A DNA stretch of 64,000 bases from Vibrio gazogenes (lineage in GTDB: Bacteria; Pseudomonadota; Gammaproteobacteria; Enterobacterales; Vibrionaceae), in assembly GCF_023920225.1 (NCBI RefSeq), contig NZ_CP092587.1:1550001-1614000 (forward strand), written 5' to 3'. The translations under genes were made by a program, and so were the position numbers. Position 1 is the first letter of the stretch. The number at the start of each line of letters is the position of its first letter. The notes under the pieces are model-generated. The model did not search any database and had not been told where the DNA came from. It worked only from the letters and a program-made list of their open reading frames with translations. Positions 9,812-20,239 of the stretch are shown here, one piece after another.

Positions 9812-10456
9812 TTGATTAGCGTATTCCTTGTAGATGATCATGAGCTGGTTCGCACAGGGATTCGACGTATTATTGAAGACGTCCGTGGCATGAGCGTAGC
9901 AGGGGAAGCTGATAGCGGTGAACAAGCGGTAAAATGGTGCCGTAGTAACCATGTTGATGTTGTTTTAATGGATATGAATATGCCGGGAATCGGCGGCCTT
10001 GAAGCAACAAAAAAGATACTGCGTTATAATCCGGATATTCGTATCATTGTTCTTACGATACATACGGAGAATCCATTTCCGACCAAAGTGATGCAGGCCG
10101 GTGCGGCTGGGTACCTGTCCAAAGGTGCCGGACCGGATGAAATGGTGAACGCAATTCGGGTTGTTCATAGTGGTCAACGCTATATATCACCTGAAATTGC
10201 ACAGCAAATGGCTCTTAGTCAGTTTTCACCTGCGTCTGAAAATCCGTTTGCCGATTTATCGGAACGTGAATTGCAGATCATGATGATGATCACCAAAGGG
10301 CAAAAAGTTACTGATATCTCAGAACAGCTGAATTTGAGTCCGAAAACTGTTAACAGTTATCGTTATCGCCTGTTTGCCAAACTGGATATCAACGGTGATG
10401 TCGAGTTAACCCATTTAGCGATACGACACGGAATGCTGGATACTGAGACATTGTAG
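9812..10456 (+). CDS. uvrY: Response regulator UvrY/VarA (GacA family)
   Basis: 214 residues from a TTG start at 9812, which has GGAG upstream and gives the usual VarA length. Longer in-frame starts add a non-homologous leader. Receiver domain: acidic DD pair at residues about 8-9, phospho-acceptor Asp in VLMDMNMPG, Lys in YLSKGAG. The C-terminal LuxR-type HTH contains [15 protein letters not shown] and [13 protein letters not shown]. In vibrios this regulator pairs with the BarA/VarS kinase and drives CsrB-type sRNAs that titrate CsrA. It overlaps uvrC by one base, so the two are translationally coupled. Confidence 0.96.
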   Translation: MISVFLVDDHELVRTGIRRIIEDVRGMSVAGEADSGEQAVKWCRSNHVDVVLMDMNMPGIGGLEATKKILRYNPDIRIIVLTIHTENPFPTKVMQAGAAGYLSKGAGPDEMVNAIRVVHSGQRYISPEIAQQMALSQFSPASENPFADLSERELQIMMMITKGQKVTDISEQLNLSPKTVNSYRYRLFAKLDINGDVELTHLAIRHGMLDTETL

Positions 10457-12288
10457 TGACTCAAGCATTTGACCCTTCTTCTTTTTTAGCAACTGTGACC
10501 AATCAGCCTGGTGTTTATCGAATGTATAACACCGAGGCTGAGGTGATTTATGTTGGTAAAGCGAAAGATCTCAAAAAACGGTTATCCAGTTACTTTCGTA
10601 AGACGTTGGATAACGAAAAGACTAAAGCATTAGTCAGTCATATTGCCAAAATTGATGTGACGGTAACGCATACCGAAACCGAAGCGCTCATTCTGGAGCA
10701 TAATTACATCAAGCAATACATGCCTAAATATAATGTGCTATTGCGTGATGATAAGTCTTACCCCTATATTTTGGTCAGTGCTCACAAGCATCCGAGAGTG
10801 TCGGTGTACCGTGGCGCAAAAAAGAAAAAGGGAGAGTATTTCGGTCCTTATCCTGATGCCGGTGCCGTTCGTGAAACACTGCATTTAATTCAAAAAATAT
10901 TCCCTGTTCGACAATGTGAAGATTCAGTCTATAGTCATCGGACACGTCCTTGCCTGATGTATCAGATTGGTCGTTGTGCCGGTCCGTGTGTTTCGGATTT
11001 GATTTCGGAGCAATCGTATCAAGAGTTGGTCGATGATCTGCGTTTGTTTTTACGCGGCAAAGATCAACAAGTCGTTGCAATGCTGGTGGACAGAATGACA
11101 TCCGCCAGTGAAGCGTTACGTTTTGAAGACGCCGCGAAATACCGTGATCAGATTCAGGCAATTCGCCGTATTCAGGAGCAGCAATTTGTCTCTGCCGATA
11201 GTCTGGATGATATTGATGTGTTGGGATTTGCGCAGGAAAATGGCTTGGCATGTATTCATGTCTTGATGATTCGGCAGGGTAAAATTCTCGGCAGCCGAAG
11301 TTTTTTCCCTAAAATTCCCGGCAATACCACGCACGAAGAGGTGTTTGAAAGCTTCCTCAAACAGTATTATCTTTCTCATAACGAGTCGCGGACACTGCCG
11401 ACTAAAGTGATTGTGAATCGGGGGTTGCTGGACGATATTCAAGTTTTTCAGGCGTTATTGACGGAGATGGCCGGGCGAAAAGTACAGTTTTTTGTCGAAC
11501 CGTCAGGCGTACGTGGACGATACCTCAAGTTGGCAAATACCAATGCTCAGACTGCAATTACCACTCGTCAGAATCATCGCATGACCATCTTACAACGGGT
11601 CAAAGCGCTTCAGGATGAATTAGAGATGGAGCAGATTCAACGGATGGAATGCTTTGATATCTCCCATACCATGGGGGAAAGTACCATTGCATCATGTGTG
11701 GTTTTTAATCAGGAAGGTCCGGTTAAGCAAGAATATCGCCGTTATAATATTACCGGTATCACTGGCGGAGATGATTATGCCGCGATGGGACAGGTTCTCG
11801 AACGTCGTTATTCAAAGCAGATCGATGTCGATAAAATTCCGGATATTATCTTCATTGATGGGGGCAAAGGTCAGCTATCTCGCGCACATCAGATCGTTTC
11901 GCGCTACTGGGATGATTGGCCAAAGCGGCCTTTATTGATGGGAATCGCCAAAGGTGTTACTCGTAAACCCGGACTGGAAACCTTGTTGACCGTCGAAGGC
12001 GATGAATTTCATCTGGCGAATGATGCGCCAGCGTTGCATTTAATTCAACATATCCGCGATGAAAGCCATAACCATGCAATTAGTGGTCACCGTAACAAAC
12101 GCGGAAAAACTCGGCGAACAAGTGCACTGGAAGGTATTGAAGGGATCGGGCCGAAACGGCGTCAGGCGCTGTTGCAGTTTATGGGCGGATTACAAGAACT
12201 CAAACGTGCTAGTGTTGAAGAAATCGCCAAAGTTCCGGGTATCAGTCGATCTTTGGCAGAAAATATCCATCAAGCATTGAAACAATAA
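10456..12288 (+). CDS. uvrC: Excinuclease ABC subunit C
   Basis: 610 residues starting at GTG that overlaps the uvrY stop (TAGTG). Domains in order: GIY-YIG nuclease ([20 protein letters not shown], residues about 19-38), Cys-rich patch, UVR motif (DAAKYRDQI, about residue 220), RNase H-like C-terminal nuclease ([19 protein letters not shown] and [13 protein letters not shown]) and a helix-hairpin-helix end ([13 protein letters not shown]). It makes both incisions in nucleotide excision repair with UvrAB. Confidence 0.98.
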   Translation: MTQAFDPSSFLATVTNQPGVYRMYNTEAEVIYVGKAKDLKKRLSSYFRKTLDNEKTKALVSHIAKIDVTVTHTETEALILEHNYIKQYMPKYNVLLRDDKSYPYILVSAHKHPRVSVYRGAKKKKGEYFGPYPDAGAVRETLHLIQKIFPVRQCEDSVYSHRTRPCLMYQIGRCAGPCVSDLISEQSYQELVDDLRLFLRGKDQQVVAMLVDRMTSASEALRFEDAAKYRDQIQAIRRIQEQQFVSADSLDDIDVLGFAQENGLACIHVLMIRQGKILGSRSFFPKIPGNTTHEEVFESFLKQYYLSHNESRTLPTKVIVNRGLLDDIQVFQALLTEMAGRKVQFFVEPSGVRGRYLKLANTNAQTAITTRQNHRMTILQRVKALQDELEMEQIQRMECFDISHTMGESTIASCVVFNQEGPVKQEYRRYNITGITGGDDYAAMGQVLERRYSKQIDVDKIPDIIFIDGGKGQLSRAHQIVSRYWDDWPKRPLLMGIAKGVTRKPGLETLLTVEGDEFHLANDAPALHLIQHIRDESHNHAISGHRNKRGKTRRTSALEGIEGIGPKRRQALLQFMGGLQELKRASVEEIAKVPGISRSLAENIHQALKQ

Positions 12289-12333
12289 CGAAAATACAGC
12301 AACATAATAGCGCAAACTATAAGAGCGAAGCAT

Positions 12334-12891
12334 ATGCGTTTAAATATCCCCAATATATTGTCCCTAATTCGACTTTTCCTCATTCCGGTATTCGTTGTCG
12401 CTTTTTATTTGCCTTACAGCTGGTCTTCTTTTGCTGCGGCAGTGGTGTTCTGGATTGCCGGTATCACTGACTGGCTTGATGGGATGCTTGCGAGAAAATT
12501 ACAACAAACCTCTCGTTTCGGTGCATTTATCGACCCTGTTGCGGATAAAGTTTTGGTCGCAACGGCATTGATCTTGATTACGGAGCATTTCCACAGCATC
12601 TGGATTACGATTCCTGCTGTGACTATGATTGCCAGAGAGATCATCATTTCTGCGCTGCGGGAGTGGATGGCAGAAATCGGCAAACGTGCAAGTGTTGCTG
12701 TGTCTTGGATTGGTAAAGTGAAAACAATGACACAGATGTTTGCGTTGCTCGCATTGATTTGGCGTTATGATGACTGGATGATTTGGTTAGGATATATCTC
12801 AGTTTATGTTGCAACGATTTTGACTTACTGGTCGATGTGGCAATATTTAATGGCGGCTAAAAATGATCTTCTGAGTGAAGAAAATCACTGA
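12334..12891 (+). CDS. pgsA: CDP-diacylglycerol-glycerol-3-phosphate 3-phosphatidyltransferase
   Basis: 185 residues with several membrane segments and an intact CDP-alcohol phosphotransferase motif DG..AR...G...D...D ([20 protein letters not shown], residues about 50-69). It commits CDP-diacylglycerol to phosphatidylglycerol and cardiolipin synthesis in the inner membrane. It follows uvrC by 45 bases and ends the operon before a strong terminator. Unlike in E. coli, I see no tRNA genes directly downstream. Confidence 0.96.
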   Translation: MRLNIPNILSLIRLFLIPVFVVAFYLPYSWSSFAAAVVFWIAGITDWLDGMLARKLQQTSRFGAFIDPVADKVLVATALILITEHFHSIWITIPAVTMIAREIIISALREWMAEIGKRASVAVSWIGKVKTMTQMFALLALIWRYDDWMIWLGYISVYVATILTYWSMWQYLMAAKNDLLSEENH

Positions 12892-12914
12892 TAGTGTGTT
12901 ATTCATCAATGATG

Positions 12915-12950
12915 AACCCTGATATGGCTATTTTCATATCAGGGTTTTTT
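12915..12950 (+). terminator. Rho-independent terminator after pgsA
   Basis: A 12-bp stem (AACCCTGATATG / CATATCAGGGTT) with an 8-base loop, followed by six T. Confidence 0.88.
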
Positions 12951-13082
12951 AATGATAGTCTATAAGTTGTTGAATTTTAATGTATCGCTATACGACTACG
13001 CCACTCTATTCAATGATATATCTTGAATAAATTGATGTTTTCTCACGTGATCTGTCATCATGAATGTCAAACATCATCGCAC

Positions 13083-13105
13083 TTATCCACAAAATCTGTG
13101 GATAA
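13083..13105. promoter_or_regulatory. Inverted pair of consensus DnaA boxes
   Basis: TTATCCACA at 13083-13091 and its exact reverse complement TGTGGATAA at 13097-13105, five bases apart, in the pgsA-fetB intergenic space. Each matches the strict E. coli-type DnaA box. The pair can also form a 9-bp hairpin. A role as a DnaA-titrating or regulatory site is an inference. Confidence 0.5.
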
Positions 13106-13195
13106 GATGCTTTAAAGGCAGTGAGTAACAATAACTTTTTGATTTAAAAAATGAACGCGCACAAAAAAGAACATTTTGTGCGCGATTTTGGCGCA

Positions 13196-13996
13196 TTAGA
13201 ATGTGGAATTTTTTTTGAACTGAACCAAGACTTTACCCTCTTTCGTCAGCACGGCTTTCAACATATATTCTATCGATAGTGCAAGAGATATATTCAGCAC
13301 CACGAAAATCGCAATCATGATCATAAACTGGTATTTGGCGGCGATTAATGGTGAGGCACCGCCTAAAATTTGCCCTGTCATCATCCCCGGTAAAGTGACT
13401 AAACCAATACTTGCCATAGATGCTAAAATCGGTGCATTCGCTTTTTGTATCGCATTTTGAATAAATGGCCGTGATGCGTAGCGGGGAGATGCGCCCAAAG
13501 ATATTGCTGCTTCGTATTCACTTCTACGTTCATGATAGGCTGTAAATAGATTTTGCAGGGCAACAATATTGCCACTCATCGTATTTCCCATCAGCATGCC
13601 AGCCAAAGGAATCATGTACTGAGTGTTGTAAAAGGGCACCGGCTGGACCATCAATAGGCACAGTACGGCTAACATGGGCAGCAAGCCAATCATCATCCCC
13701 GTCATCAGCGGGATAATTAACCGGCGTTTCGGCAGATGGGCTTTTGATAGAATGGCGCTCGCACCAACCCCGATAATCAGGAATAGCCAGCAGACATTTA
13801 CCACAAGACTGTTCAGTGCGAATAAATATTCCAGATAAACACCGACCAAACAGAGTTGTAGCCCCATTCGACACACAGAGATAATAATATCTTTGCTGAT
13901 CATCAATCGGTATCGGAAACTCATCGCAATAGGAATAAGCAGTGTCAGGCTAAATATTGCCAACTGCCACCAAGAAATATCAATGACGCTTTTCAT
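13196..13996 (-). CDS. fetB: FetB/YbbM-type ABC transporter permease (UPF0014)
   Basis: 266 residues with about seven membrane segments. It carries the UPF0014 features GMLMGNTMSGNIVALQ (residues about 132-147) and ALQNLFTAYHERRSEYEAAISLGAS, then MASIGLVTLPGMMTGQILGG. In E. coli FetAB exports iron. No FetA-like ATPase lies next to this gene, so its ATPase is either encoded elsewhere or this is an orphan permease. It reads in the same direction as the sap run, 86 bases after the DUF2927 gene. Confidence 0.85.
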   Translation of the reverse strand: MKSVIDISWWQLAIFSLTLLIPIAMSFRYRLMISKDIIISVCRMGLQLCLVGVYLEYLFALNSLVVNVCWLFLIIGVGASAILSKAHLPKRRLIIPLMTGMMIGLLPMLAVLCLLMVQPVPFYNTQYMIPLAGMLMGNTMSGNIVALQNLFTAYHERRSEYEAAISLGASPRYASRPFIQNAIQKANAPILASMASIGLVTLPGMMTGQILGGASPLIAAKYQFMIMIAIFVVLNISLALSIEYMLKAVLTKEGKVLVQFKKNSTF

Positions 13997-14082
13997 TACA
14001 GGCGGTTAAATTGAGGAACGGAATGGTTACTCTATCTGAATTTGGGGGATAACCACAACTAGAATAAATAACGGCTGACCGT

Positions 14083-14868
14083 TTACTGACCGAATTGTTC
14101 GATGATTGGGGCATGCTTGGATTGAAACAAAGCATGCTTGAGTTTTCCTTGCTGTTGATATTGCAAAAGCAACTGTCTGAGAGGCGGTTGAAGTGCTGAG
14201 GCGGTCATGCCGGGCAGAAGTGTCGGCTCGTAGAGAAGTTCCAGTAGAACGATGTCCAAAGGTGATAGAAAATCATCGGGGGTTTTATCATTGAATATGG
14301 AAGGATAAGCTTGTTCCGAGTCATTGAATAATCCCAGTGCCTGAGTCGATTCTTCAATAACACATCCGAGTAGCTTACCGTGAGAGCGGGCTTGATCGAC
14401 GGGAATAACCACGGTTGCCCGTCGGATTTCATGGCTGTTGGGATCAAGTTTTACGCCAAACATACAAACAGAGCCATAGGTATTTTTTAAGGCTTTTTCT
14501 CCGAGCTCTGTACGAATAATTTTTCGCCACTGAGACTGACGAGTAAAGTACCAAATAAAATTGGCATCAGCACGTTGATTCACAATCGTGATAGGGATAT
14601 GTGTCAGTTGTTCGAGATGAGCCAAATGGAGACGAGCCATTTTTTCATGTAACGCTTGAGCACCGACATCATGCTCAAACCACACGCGAATCGGGTGAGT
14701 CCACTTAGCGAGACGCGGTGTTTTTACCGATGTAAATTCGTATTCGAGTGCGACATGAAAGAAAGCATTCTGAATAAACGCCGGACGTTCCCATGTCGGT
14801 AATTCAGCGAATGCTGCGTTGCTGAAGCTCATGGTTATCATTAACCAGCACAGCAGTCGCCATTGCAT
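14083..14868 (-). CDS. DUF2927 domain secreted protein
   Basis: 261 residues with a clear signal peptide (cleavage after AFA, about residue 21). The DUF2927 core follows: IRVWFEHD, ADANFIWYF, and CVIEESTQALGLFND, which resembles a relic metalloprotease helix where the E-E-S-T-Q replaces HExxH. Exported, function unknown. It begins two bases after the sapF stop, so it appears to be the last gene of the sap operon. Confidence 0.82.
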   Translation of the reverse strand: MQWRLLCWLMITMSFSNAAFAELPTWERPAFIQNAFFHVALEYEFTSVKTPRLAKWTHPIRVWFEHDVGAQALHEKMARLHLAHLEQLTHIPITIVNQRADANFIWYFTRQSQWRKIIRTELGEKALKNTYGSVCMFGVKLDPNSHEIRRATVVIPVDQARSHGKLLGCVIEESTQALGLFNDSEQAYPSIFNDKTPDDFLSPLDIVLLELLYEPTLLPGMTASALQPPLRQLLLQYQQQGKLKHALFQSKHAPIIEQFGQ

Positions 14869-14869
14869 A

Positions 14870-15667
14870 TTAATCTTCTGTCCCGAACTCAGGGATTCGA
14901 CTGAAGTGACTTTCGATCATGCGCTGTGTGATGATGTGTTGCGGATTCGACAGGACCTGTTCAGTATAACCGGATTCGACCACCTTACCTTCGTGCATGA
15001 CGATGATTTTATCGGTAATGTGCTTAATCACGCCAAGGTGTTGGGAAACATAGACGAAAGACACGCCCATTTCCTCCTGTAACTCCATCAGCAGATTAAT
15101 GATCTGCGAGCGCATTGCCATATCCAGACCATTTAATGCTTCATCGGCAACAATGATTGATGGCTGCAAAATCAGGGCTCTGGCGAGACACACCCGCTGT
15201 TTTTGTCCGGTTGCCAGCATTTGAGGATAGAAATAGGCATGTTCGGGGAGTAGACCCACCCGTAACAAGGTCTCTTTAACCCGTTTCAGGCGCGCCTCGG
15301 GTAACATTTCTGTATTTCGTTTCAGCGGACCTTCCAAAATGCGTCCAATCTGAATTTTCGGATTCAGCGATGTATTTGGATCTTGAAAGATCATGCGGAT
15401 GAGCTTACACCGGGTCGCATAATCTCTATGCTCCAGACGTTCGCCATTCACCCGGATTTCTCCCGTTGTCGGTTCGACCATACCTGATAACATCCGAGCA
15501 AGCGTTGACTTGCCCGAACCGTTTTGTCCGATGAATCCAATGGTTTGACCAACTTCCAACGTAAAATCTACCGGCTCGACAGCATGATGAATTTTCTTCT
15601 TAAATAAGCTGGGACGAGTAATAAAAGTTTTCGATAAATCAGAAACTTCTAACAGAGGAATCGTCAT
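14870..15667 (-). CDS. sapF: Peptide ABC transporter ATP-binding protein SapF
   Basis: 265 residues. Walker [10 protein letters not shown] (residues about 47-55), a signature region altered to [15 protein letters not shown], and Walker [13 protein letters not shown]. The usual LSGGQ is LATGQ here, as is common in SapF. The start overlaps the sapD stop (ATGA). With SapD it forms the cytoplasmic ATPase of the Sap importer, linked in enterobacteria to antimicrobial-peptide resistance, and in E. coli also to putrescine export and potassium uptake. Confidence 0.95.
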   Translation of the reverse strand: MTIPLLEVSDLSKTFITRPSLFKKKIHHAVEPVDFTLEVGQTIGFIGQNGSGKSTLARMLSGMVEPTTGEIRVNGERLEHRDYATRCKLIRMIFQDPNTSLNPKIQIGRILEGPLKRNTEMLPEARLKRVKETLLRVGLLPEHAYFYPQMLATGQKQRVCLARALILQPSIIVADEALNGLDMAMRSQIINLLMELQEEMGVSFVYVSQHLGVIKHITDKIIVMHEGKVVESGYTEQVLSNPQHIITQRMIESHFSRIPEFGTED

Positions 15668-16659
15668 TGTGTCTCTTCCATATTCAGCGGATAGTGGCAG
15701 GAGTATTTATGATTTTTAATCCAGCGGCTTTTCGGCATTTTAACACATTGGCGTTGTGCATGGGGACATCTAGGGCCGAGCCGACAACCAATCGGTAAAT
15801 GTTGCAGTGGTGGAATTGACCCCGGCAATGAGTTTAACTTCTGCTTATGGGGGATCGATGAGCTGAAATCTGGCATGGCTGTCAGTAGCGCAACAGTATA
15901 TGGGTGTTTTGGCGTAGCCAAAATATTGTTGGTCATTGCGGACTCGATTGACTGGCCGCAGTACATCACCGTGATACGATGAGCCCATTGCGTAATGGTG
16001 GTCAGGTCGTGTCCGATCAACAGGATCGTGGTGTTATTCACCTGATTCATCCGGCTTAACAGACGCAGTATTTGCGACTGTGTGATTGGATCGAGGTCAT
16101 TGGTTGGCTCATCTGCTATCAGTAGTTTGGGTTGTGTGGCAATCGCCATTGCAATCATCACTTTCTGACATTCACCATCGGTAATTTCATAGGGATAGCT
16201 TTTTAAAATACGATGGTGATCTTTAATCCCAACTTTATGCAGTAAAGCAATAGCCTGTTTTTTACGCCATGAAAACCGTTGCCACCATGACCCTTTAAAT
16301 GTATGGGACGGGATGGCTTCGATCAACTGTTTACCAACTTCATCTGAAGGATCAAGGCACGTTGACGGTTCTTGAAAGATCATGGCGATATCGCGGGCAA
16401 TCACTCGCCGACGTTCTCGCGGCGTCAGTTGCAGCAAATCGATATTGCCCAACCTCATCCGATCAGCAGTAATACGCCAGTTCTCTTTACACACACCGAC
16501 AATGGCTTTGGCAACTAGGCTTTTACCTGAACCTGACTCACCCACCAAACCACGAATTTCACCTTCACTCATGGTTAGACTGATGCGATCAACTGCTTTG
16601 ACGAGCCCTTGTGGTGTATCGATTTCAATCGTCAGATGACGAATATCCAGCATCGGCAT
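15664..16659 (-). CDS. sapD: Peptide ABC transporter ATP-binding protein SapD
   Basis: 331 residues, an oligopeptide-type ATPase. Walker [11 protein letters not shown]-loop [11 protein letters not shown], Walker [14 protein letters not shown], and the C-terminal Opp/Dpp Cys-rich extension ([12 protein letters not shown]). The classic LSGGQ is degenerate (ITDGECQ), which is typical of SapD. It overlaps sapC by one base (TAATG) and sapF by four. Confidence 0.95.
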   Translation of the reverse strand: MPMLDIRHLTIEIDTPQGLVKAVDRISLTMSEGEIRGLVGESGSGKSLVAKAIVGVCKENWRITADRMRLGNIDLLQLTPRERRRVIARDIAMIFQEPSTCLDPSDEVGKQLIEAIPSHTFKGSWWQRFSWRKKQAIALLHKVGIKDHHRILKSYPYEITDGECQKVMIAMAIATQPKLLIADEPTNDLDPITQSQILRLLSRMNQVNNTTILLIGHDLTTITQWAHRITVMYCGQSIESAMTNNILATPKHPYTVALLTAMPDFSSSIPHKQKLNSLPGSIPPLQHLPIGCRLGPRCPHAQRQCVKMPKSRWIKNHKYSCHYPLNMEETQ

Positions 16660-17546
16660 TATTCGACCCCCTCGTTGAGTGATTGACGAGCCCCTTCACC
16701 CACAAGATTGACAATAATAACGGTAAACATAATTGTCAATCCGGGCAGTACGACAGTCCAAGGCGCGAGATAAAGCAGTTCTACGGAGTCTCCCAGAATG
16801 GCACCCCACTCAGAAGTGAATGATTGTGCTCCTAATCCTAGAAAACCAAGTGAGGTGATATCTAAGATGGCAACCGTCATTGCAAAGTTAATCTCTAATA
16901 CGATGGTCGATAAAATATTGGGTAAAATCGAGTACCACAGCAGATAAAAGTCTTTTGCTCCGTCCAGTCTGGCGGCCATGATGTAATCTTTGCCGACTTC
17001 ATTGTGAACTGCGGTATAGGCTGAGCGAATAAACCGGGGAATCAGAGCCAGCCCGATTGCCAGCAGAATATTGGATTCACCAACCCCGAGAATTGCAACA
17101 AAAATAATGGCGAGCAGGAGAGATGGGATCGACATGATGGTGTCCATCAAATGATTCAAAATACTCGAAAGCAATCCGGAGGTCATGCCTGCCGCGATAC
17201 CGATAATCGAACCGACACATGTGGCGAATATGGTCAGGAGCACGGCATTACCAAAAGAGTGTCGTGTCCCTTCAATTAAGCGGGATAAAATATCCCGGCC
17301 AAGATCATCGGTACCAAAAAAGTATTCGACTGAACCTGCCGGATCCCAAGATGGGGGAACAAGTAAATGACTGGTGTGTGCTTGTGCATCATGTGGGGCG
17401 ATCCAAGGTGCAAACACAGTAATGAGGATCAGAGCCAGCAGGCACCATAGTCCGAACATTGCCAGATTATTATGACGAAAACTCCGCCAGAACCGTTCGA
17501 ACGGGGTCGGGATATGCTCTTCTTGATAGATGTTATTTGTTAGCAT
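16659..17546 (-). CDS. sapC: Peptide ABC transporter permease SapC
   Basis: 295 residues with about six membrane segments and the DppC-type EAA loop ([20 protein letters not shown], residues about 192-211). The N-terminal tail carries the Opp-C motif [12 protein letters not shown]. It overlaps sapB by 14 bases, supporting coupled translation. Confidence 0.95.
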   Translation of the reverse strand: MLTNNIYQEEHIPTPFERFWRSFRHNNLAMFGLWCLLALILITVFAPWIAPHDAQAHTSHLLVPPSWDPAGSVEYFFGTDDLGRDILSRLIEGTRHSFGNAVLLTIFATCVGSIIGIAAGMTSGLLSSILNHLMDTIMSIPSLLLAIIFVAILGVGESNILLAIGLALIPRFIRSAYTAVHNEVGKDYIMAARLDGAKDFYLLWYSILPNILSTIVLEINFAMTVAILDITSLGFLGLGAQSFTSEWGAILGDSVELLYLAPWTVVLPGLTIMFTVIIVNLVGEGARQSLNEGVE

Positions 17547-18495
17547 ACCAAGATTTCCTTACGAACGGGTTAATGAGTGCTCCGAGCAAATCAGATAAAA
17601 CGTTGGCGGTAAGTACCAGTGTCGACACGGAAATAACGCCGGCCTGAATGGAGACTAAGTCCTCATTGGCTAAAGCATCCAGCAGCCACCTGCCGATTCC
17701 CGGCCAGTTAAAGATCGATTCGGTGATAATCGCAAACGTCAGCATGGTTGACAGTTGAACCCCGAATTTAGGAATAATCGGCGGAATTGCATTACGAAGC
17801 ACATGTTCCCTGATGATTTGATATTGTGAGAGGCCGCGAATTCTCGCTACCCGAATATAGTTCTGATTCATGACGTCTGCCACGGATGTTCGCATTAATC
17901 GAATCACCTGTGTGGTCGGAGCCAATGCCAGCACGGTGCAGGGAAGAATCAGATGAGAAATCACGCTTTGTAGAATCTGAGGGCGGTAAACACTTTTTGA
18001 CAGAAAAGCGTCAATCAGTGCAAATCCTGTCACATGCTTAATATTATAAAGTAGGTCATAACGACCGGAGACCGGGAAAATTTCGTAATTGAGTGAAAAG
18101 ATCAGCAACAGCATCAGCGCGATCCAATAAATTGGTGCTGAGTAGCCACACATTGACACAAAGGAAATCACGGTATCGATCCACTTTCCTTGTTTCATCC
18201 CCGCGATTGTCCCGATCGGGATACCAATCGTTAATGAAATCAGAAAAGCAAATAGGCACAGTTCCAGTGTGGCCGGAAACACGATCACTAATTCATCGAT
18301 GACGGGTGTACCGGAACGGTTGACGCCGAAATTAAGCTGGCTAATTTCAGACACATAACTGAGCCATCCTTGCCAAAAATTCTCAAGTGCCCAATGGGAA
18401 TATGGATCAAATCTGAGAATGCTGTATCCGACCAACGTTAAAATCAATAAGGTGATGACAAAGAGATTAAATTTACGGATTGTATAGAGAAGCAT
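17533..18495 (-). CDS. sapB: Peptide ABC transporter permease SapB
   Basis: 320 residues, DppB-type permease. The EAA loop is ARIRGLSQYQIIREHVLRNA (residues about 216-235), with a membrane segment at the N-terminus and about six in all. Its ATG overlaps the sapA stop by one base. Confidence 0.95.
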   Translation of the reverse strand: MLLYTIRKFNLFVITLLILTLVGYSILRFDPYSHWALENFWQGWLSYVSEISQLNFGVNRSGTPVIDELVIVFPATLELCLFAFLISLTIGIPIGTIAGMKQGKWIDTVISFVSMCGYSAPIYWIALMLLLIFSLNYEIFPVSGRYDLLYNIKHVTGFALIDAFLSKSVYRPQILQSVISHLILPCTVLALAPTTQVIRLMRTSVADVMNQNYIRVARIRGLSQYQIIREHVLRNAIPPIIPKFGVQLSTMLTFAIITESIFNWPGIGRWLLDALANEDLVSIQAGVISVSTLVLTANVLSDLLGALINPFVRKSWYANK

Positions 18496-20117
18496 TATTT
18501 TATCCTCTCAACCATATTGAAAGGCTGCACATTAAATGGACTTAGCTGAAAACCAGTCAATGAATTATTATATGCCTTAAATTGCATTCCGTGGGCAATC
18601 GGAATCACCGGGAATTCTTGATTAATGATATTTTGTGCCTGCTTGTAAAGATTGAGTCGATAACGATGACGGTCAACTTCCAATGCAAGATTCAGTAGGA
18701 AATCAAAATCTTCATTACACCATTTGGATAGATTGATGCCTTCTCCTCTCGCGTCACAGGAGAGAATTGGGCGTAGGAAACTATCCGGATCACCTGTTCG
18801 CCCTGACCAGCCGGTCAGATATAAGTCAACATCGGCATAATCGGAGCGATTCTGTCGGTCAATCCGCTCTTCAGGGATGAGGTGTAACTTAATGCCTATA
18901 TCTTTCAGATTTGCTTGAATGAGCTCTGCGGTTTTCCGTGGACTCGGATTATAAGCGGTCGGTTCGAGCGGAACCAACATCGAGAGTTCTAATCCGTTAC
19001 TGAAGCCTGCATCTCGCAACAGTCCGATTGCGTAACTGTGATCATAACGCACCTGAACGGCATCTTTTTGATAGGCCCAAGATGTCGGGGGCAAAATGTT
19101 ATAGGCAATCCTGCCGGTGCCATAATAAACAGAATCTAAAATATTTTGTCGGTTAATCGCAAAACTCAATGCTTTGCGCACACGAGGATCACTGATCGCC
19201 GGGTGAGTTGTATTCACTGCGATAAAAGACACATTCATGGCGGGTGTTGAGCTGAGCGAAATATGCTTTTGCTGTTCGATGATCGGAATTTGGCTCGAGA
19301 TCGGTGTACTGAGTACATCACACTCATTACGCAGCAATTTTGCCAGAGTGCCTGTGCCGCGCTGAGCAATATCAAACACGACCTGTTGCATTTTTGGCAG
19401 ACCTTTCCAGTAGAGTGGATGCCTTTTTAGTCTGATAAAGTCGCTCACCTGCATTTCATCAAGATAAAAAGGCCCCGTCCCGACGGGGTGGGTGTCAATC
19501 ATTGACTTTTCATCGGTATAAATCAGTTGATCAGCATATTCTTTTGAGAGAATTACCGCATGTGTGGTAGAGATATTTGCCAGAAAGCTATTGTCGGGGC
19601 GTCGTAATGTGAACTGGACGGTATAGGGATCCAACGCATCAACACTTTTGACCAGATGTTTGAAATTAATACCGGCAAACCACGGATAGCGACTGTTTCC
19701 GACATTGTGAAACGGATTGTAAGAGCTGAGGATCCGATCAAAGCTAAATACCACATCTTCAGCATTCAGATTACGCGATGGGCTAAACCATTTCGTCTGT
19801 TGAAAAGCGACATGATGACGGAGATAGAACGTATACACCGTACCTTGTTCATTCACTGTCCAACGCTCCGCCAGATTCGGTGAAGGACGCTGTGTTTCAG
19901 GATCCAGAACAAGCAACGTGTCATAAATTTGGGGACCGAGGGATTCTGCAGTAATGCCACTATCAACCAGTTGAGGGTTAAACGTATCCGGTGTCCCCTG
20001 CCCACAGTAGACGAAGCCTGTCTGTCTGATTTCGCTATGATCGGTATTCTGGTCATTACAGCCTGTTAAGAGTCCCAGACCGCAGAAACTCAAGGTGAGT
20101 TTTATCAGTATTTTCAT
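18495..20117 (-). CDS. sapA: Peptide ABC transporter substrate-binding lipoprotein SapA
   Basis: 540 residues of the SBP_bac_5 (DppA/OppA) family. The N-terminus ends in LLTGC with Cys20, a good lipobox, so this copy looks membrane-anchored rather than freely periplasmic. SBP_bac_5 signatures are present: NLAERWTVNEQGTVYTFYLR and DPRVRKALSFAINRQNI. First gene of sapABCDF-DUF2927. Confidence 0.95.
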   Translation of the reverse strand: MKILIKLTLSFCGLGLLTGCNDQNTDHSEIRQTGFVYCGQGTPDTFNPQLVDSGITAESLGPQIYDTLLVLDPETQRPSPNLAERWTVNEQGTVYTFYLRHHVAFQQTKWFSPSRNLNAEDVVFSFDRILSSYNPFHNVGNSRYPWFAGINFKHLVKSVDALDPYTVQFTLRRPDNSFLANISTTHAVILSKEYADQLIYTDEKSMIDTHPVGTGPFYLDEMQVSDFIRLKRHPLYWKGLPKMQQVVFDIAQRGTGTLAKLLRNECDVLSTPISSQIPIIEQQKHISLSSTPAMNVSFIAVNTTHPAISDPRVRKALSFAINRQNILDSVYYGTGRIAYNILPPTSWAYQKDAVQVRYDHSYAIGLLRDAGFSNGLELSMLVPLEPTAYNPSPRKTAELIQANLKDIGIKLHLIPEERIDRQNRSDYADVDLYLTGWSGRTGDPDSFLRPILSCDARGEGINLSKWCNEDFDFLLNLALEVDRHRYRLNLYKQAQNIINQEFPVIPIAHGMQFKAYNNSLTGFQLSPFNVQPFNMVERIK

Positions 20118-20239
20118 TTTAAAAGCGAATATATGAAACGAGGCTCTCTAAGCCACAGAAATCTGCCTCAAACAAGCGGCTAATTTACCACTTTTATATG
20201 AGTGAACCAATGAAAAACACATTGAAATTGATCCATAAC

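Noticed and set aside
9659..9952. A 97-codon minus-strand ORF upstream of uvrY
   Set aside because: It overlaps the uvrY coding sequence on the other strand and has no start signal.
12950..13195. tRNA genes expected after pgsA by analogy with E. coli
   Set aside because: No cloverleaf or CCA-ended stem could be found; only the DnaA-box pair stands out.
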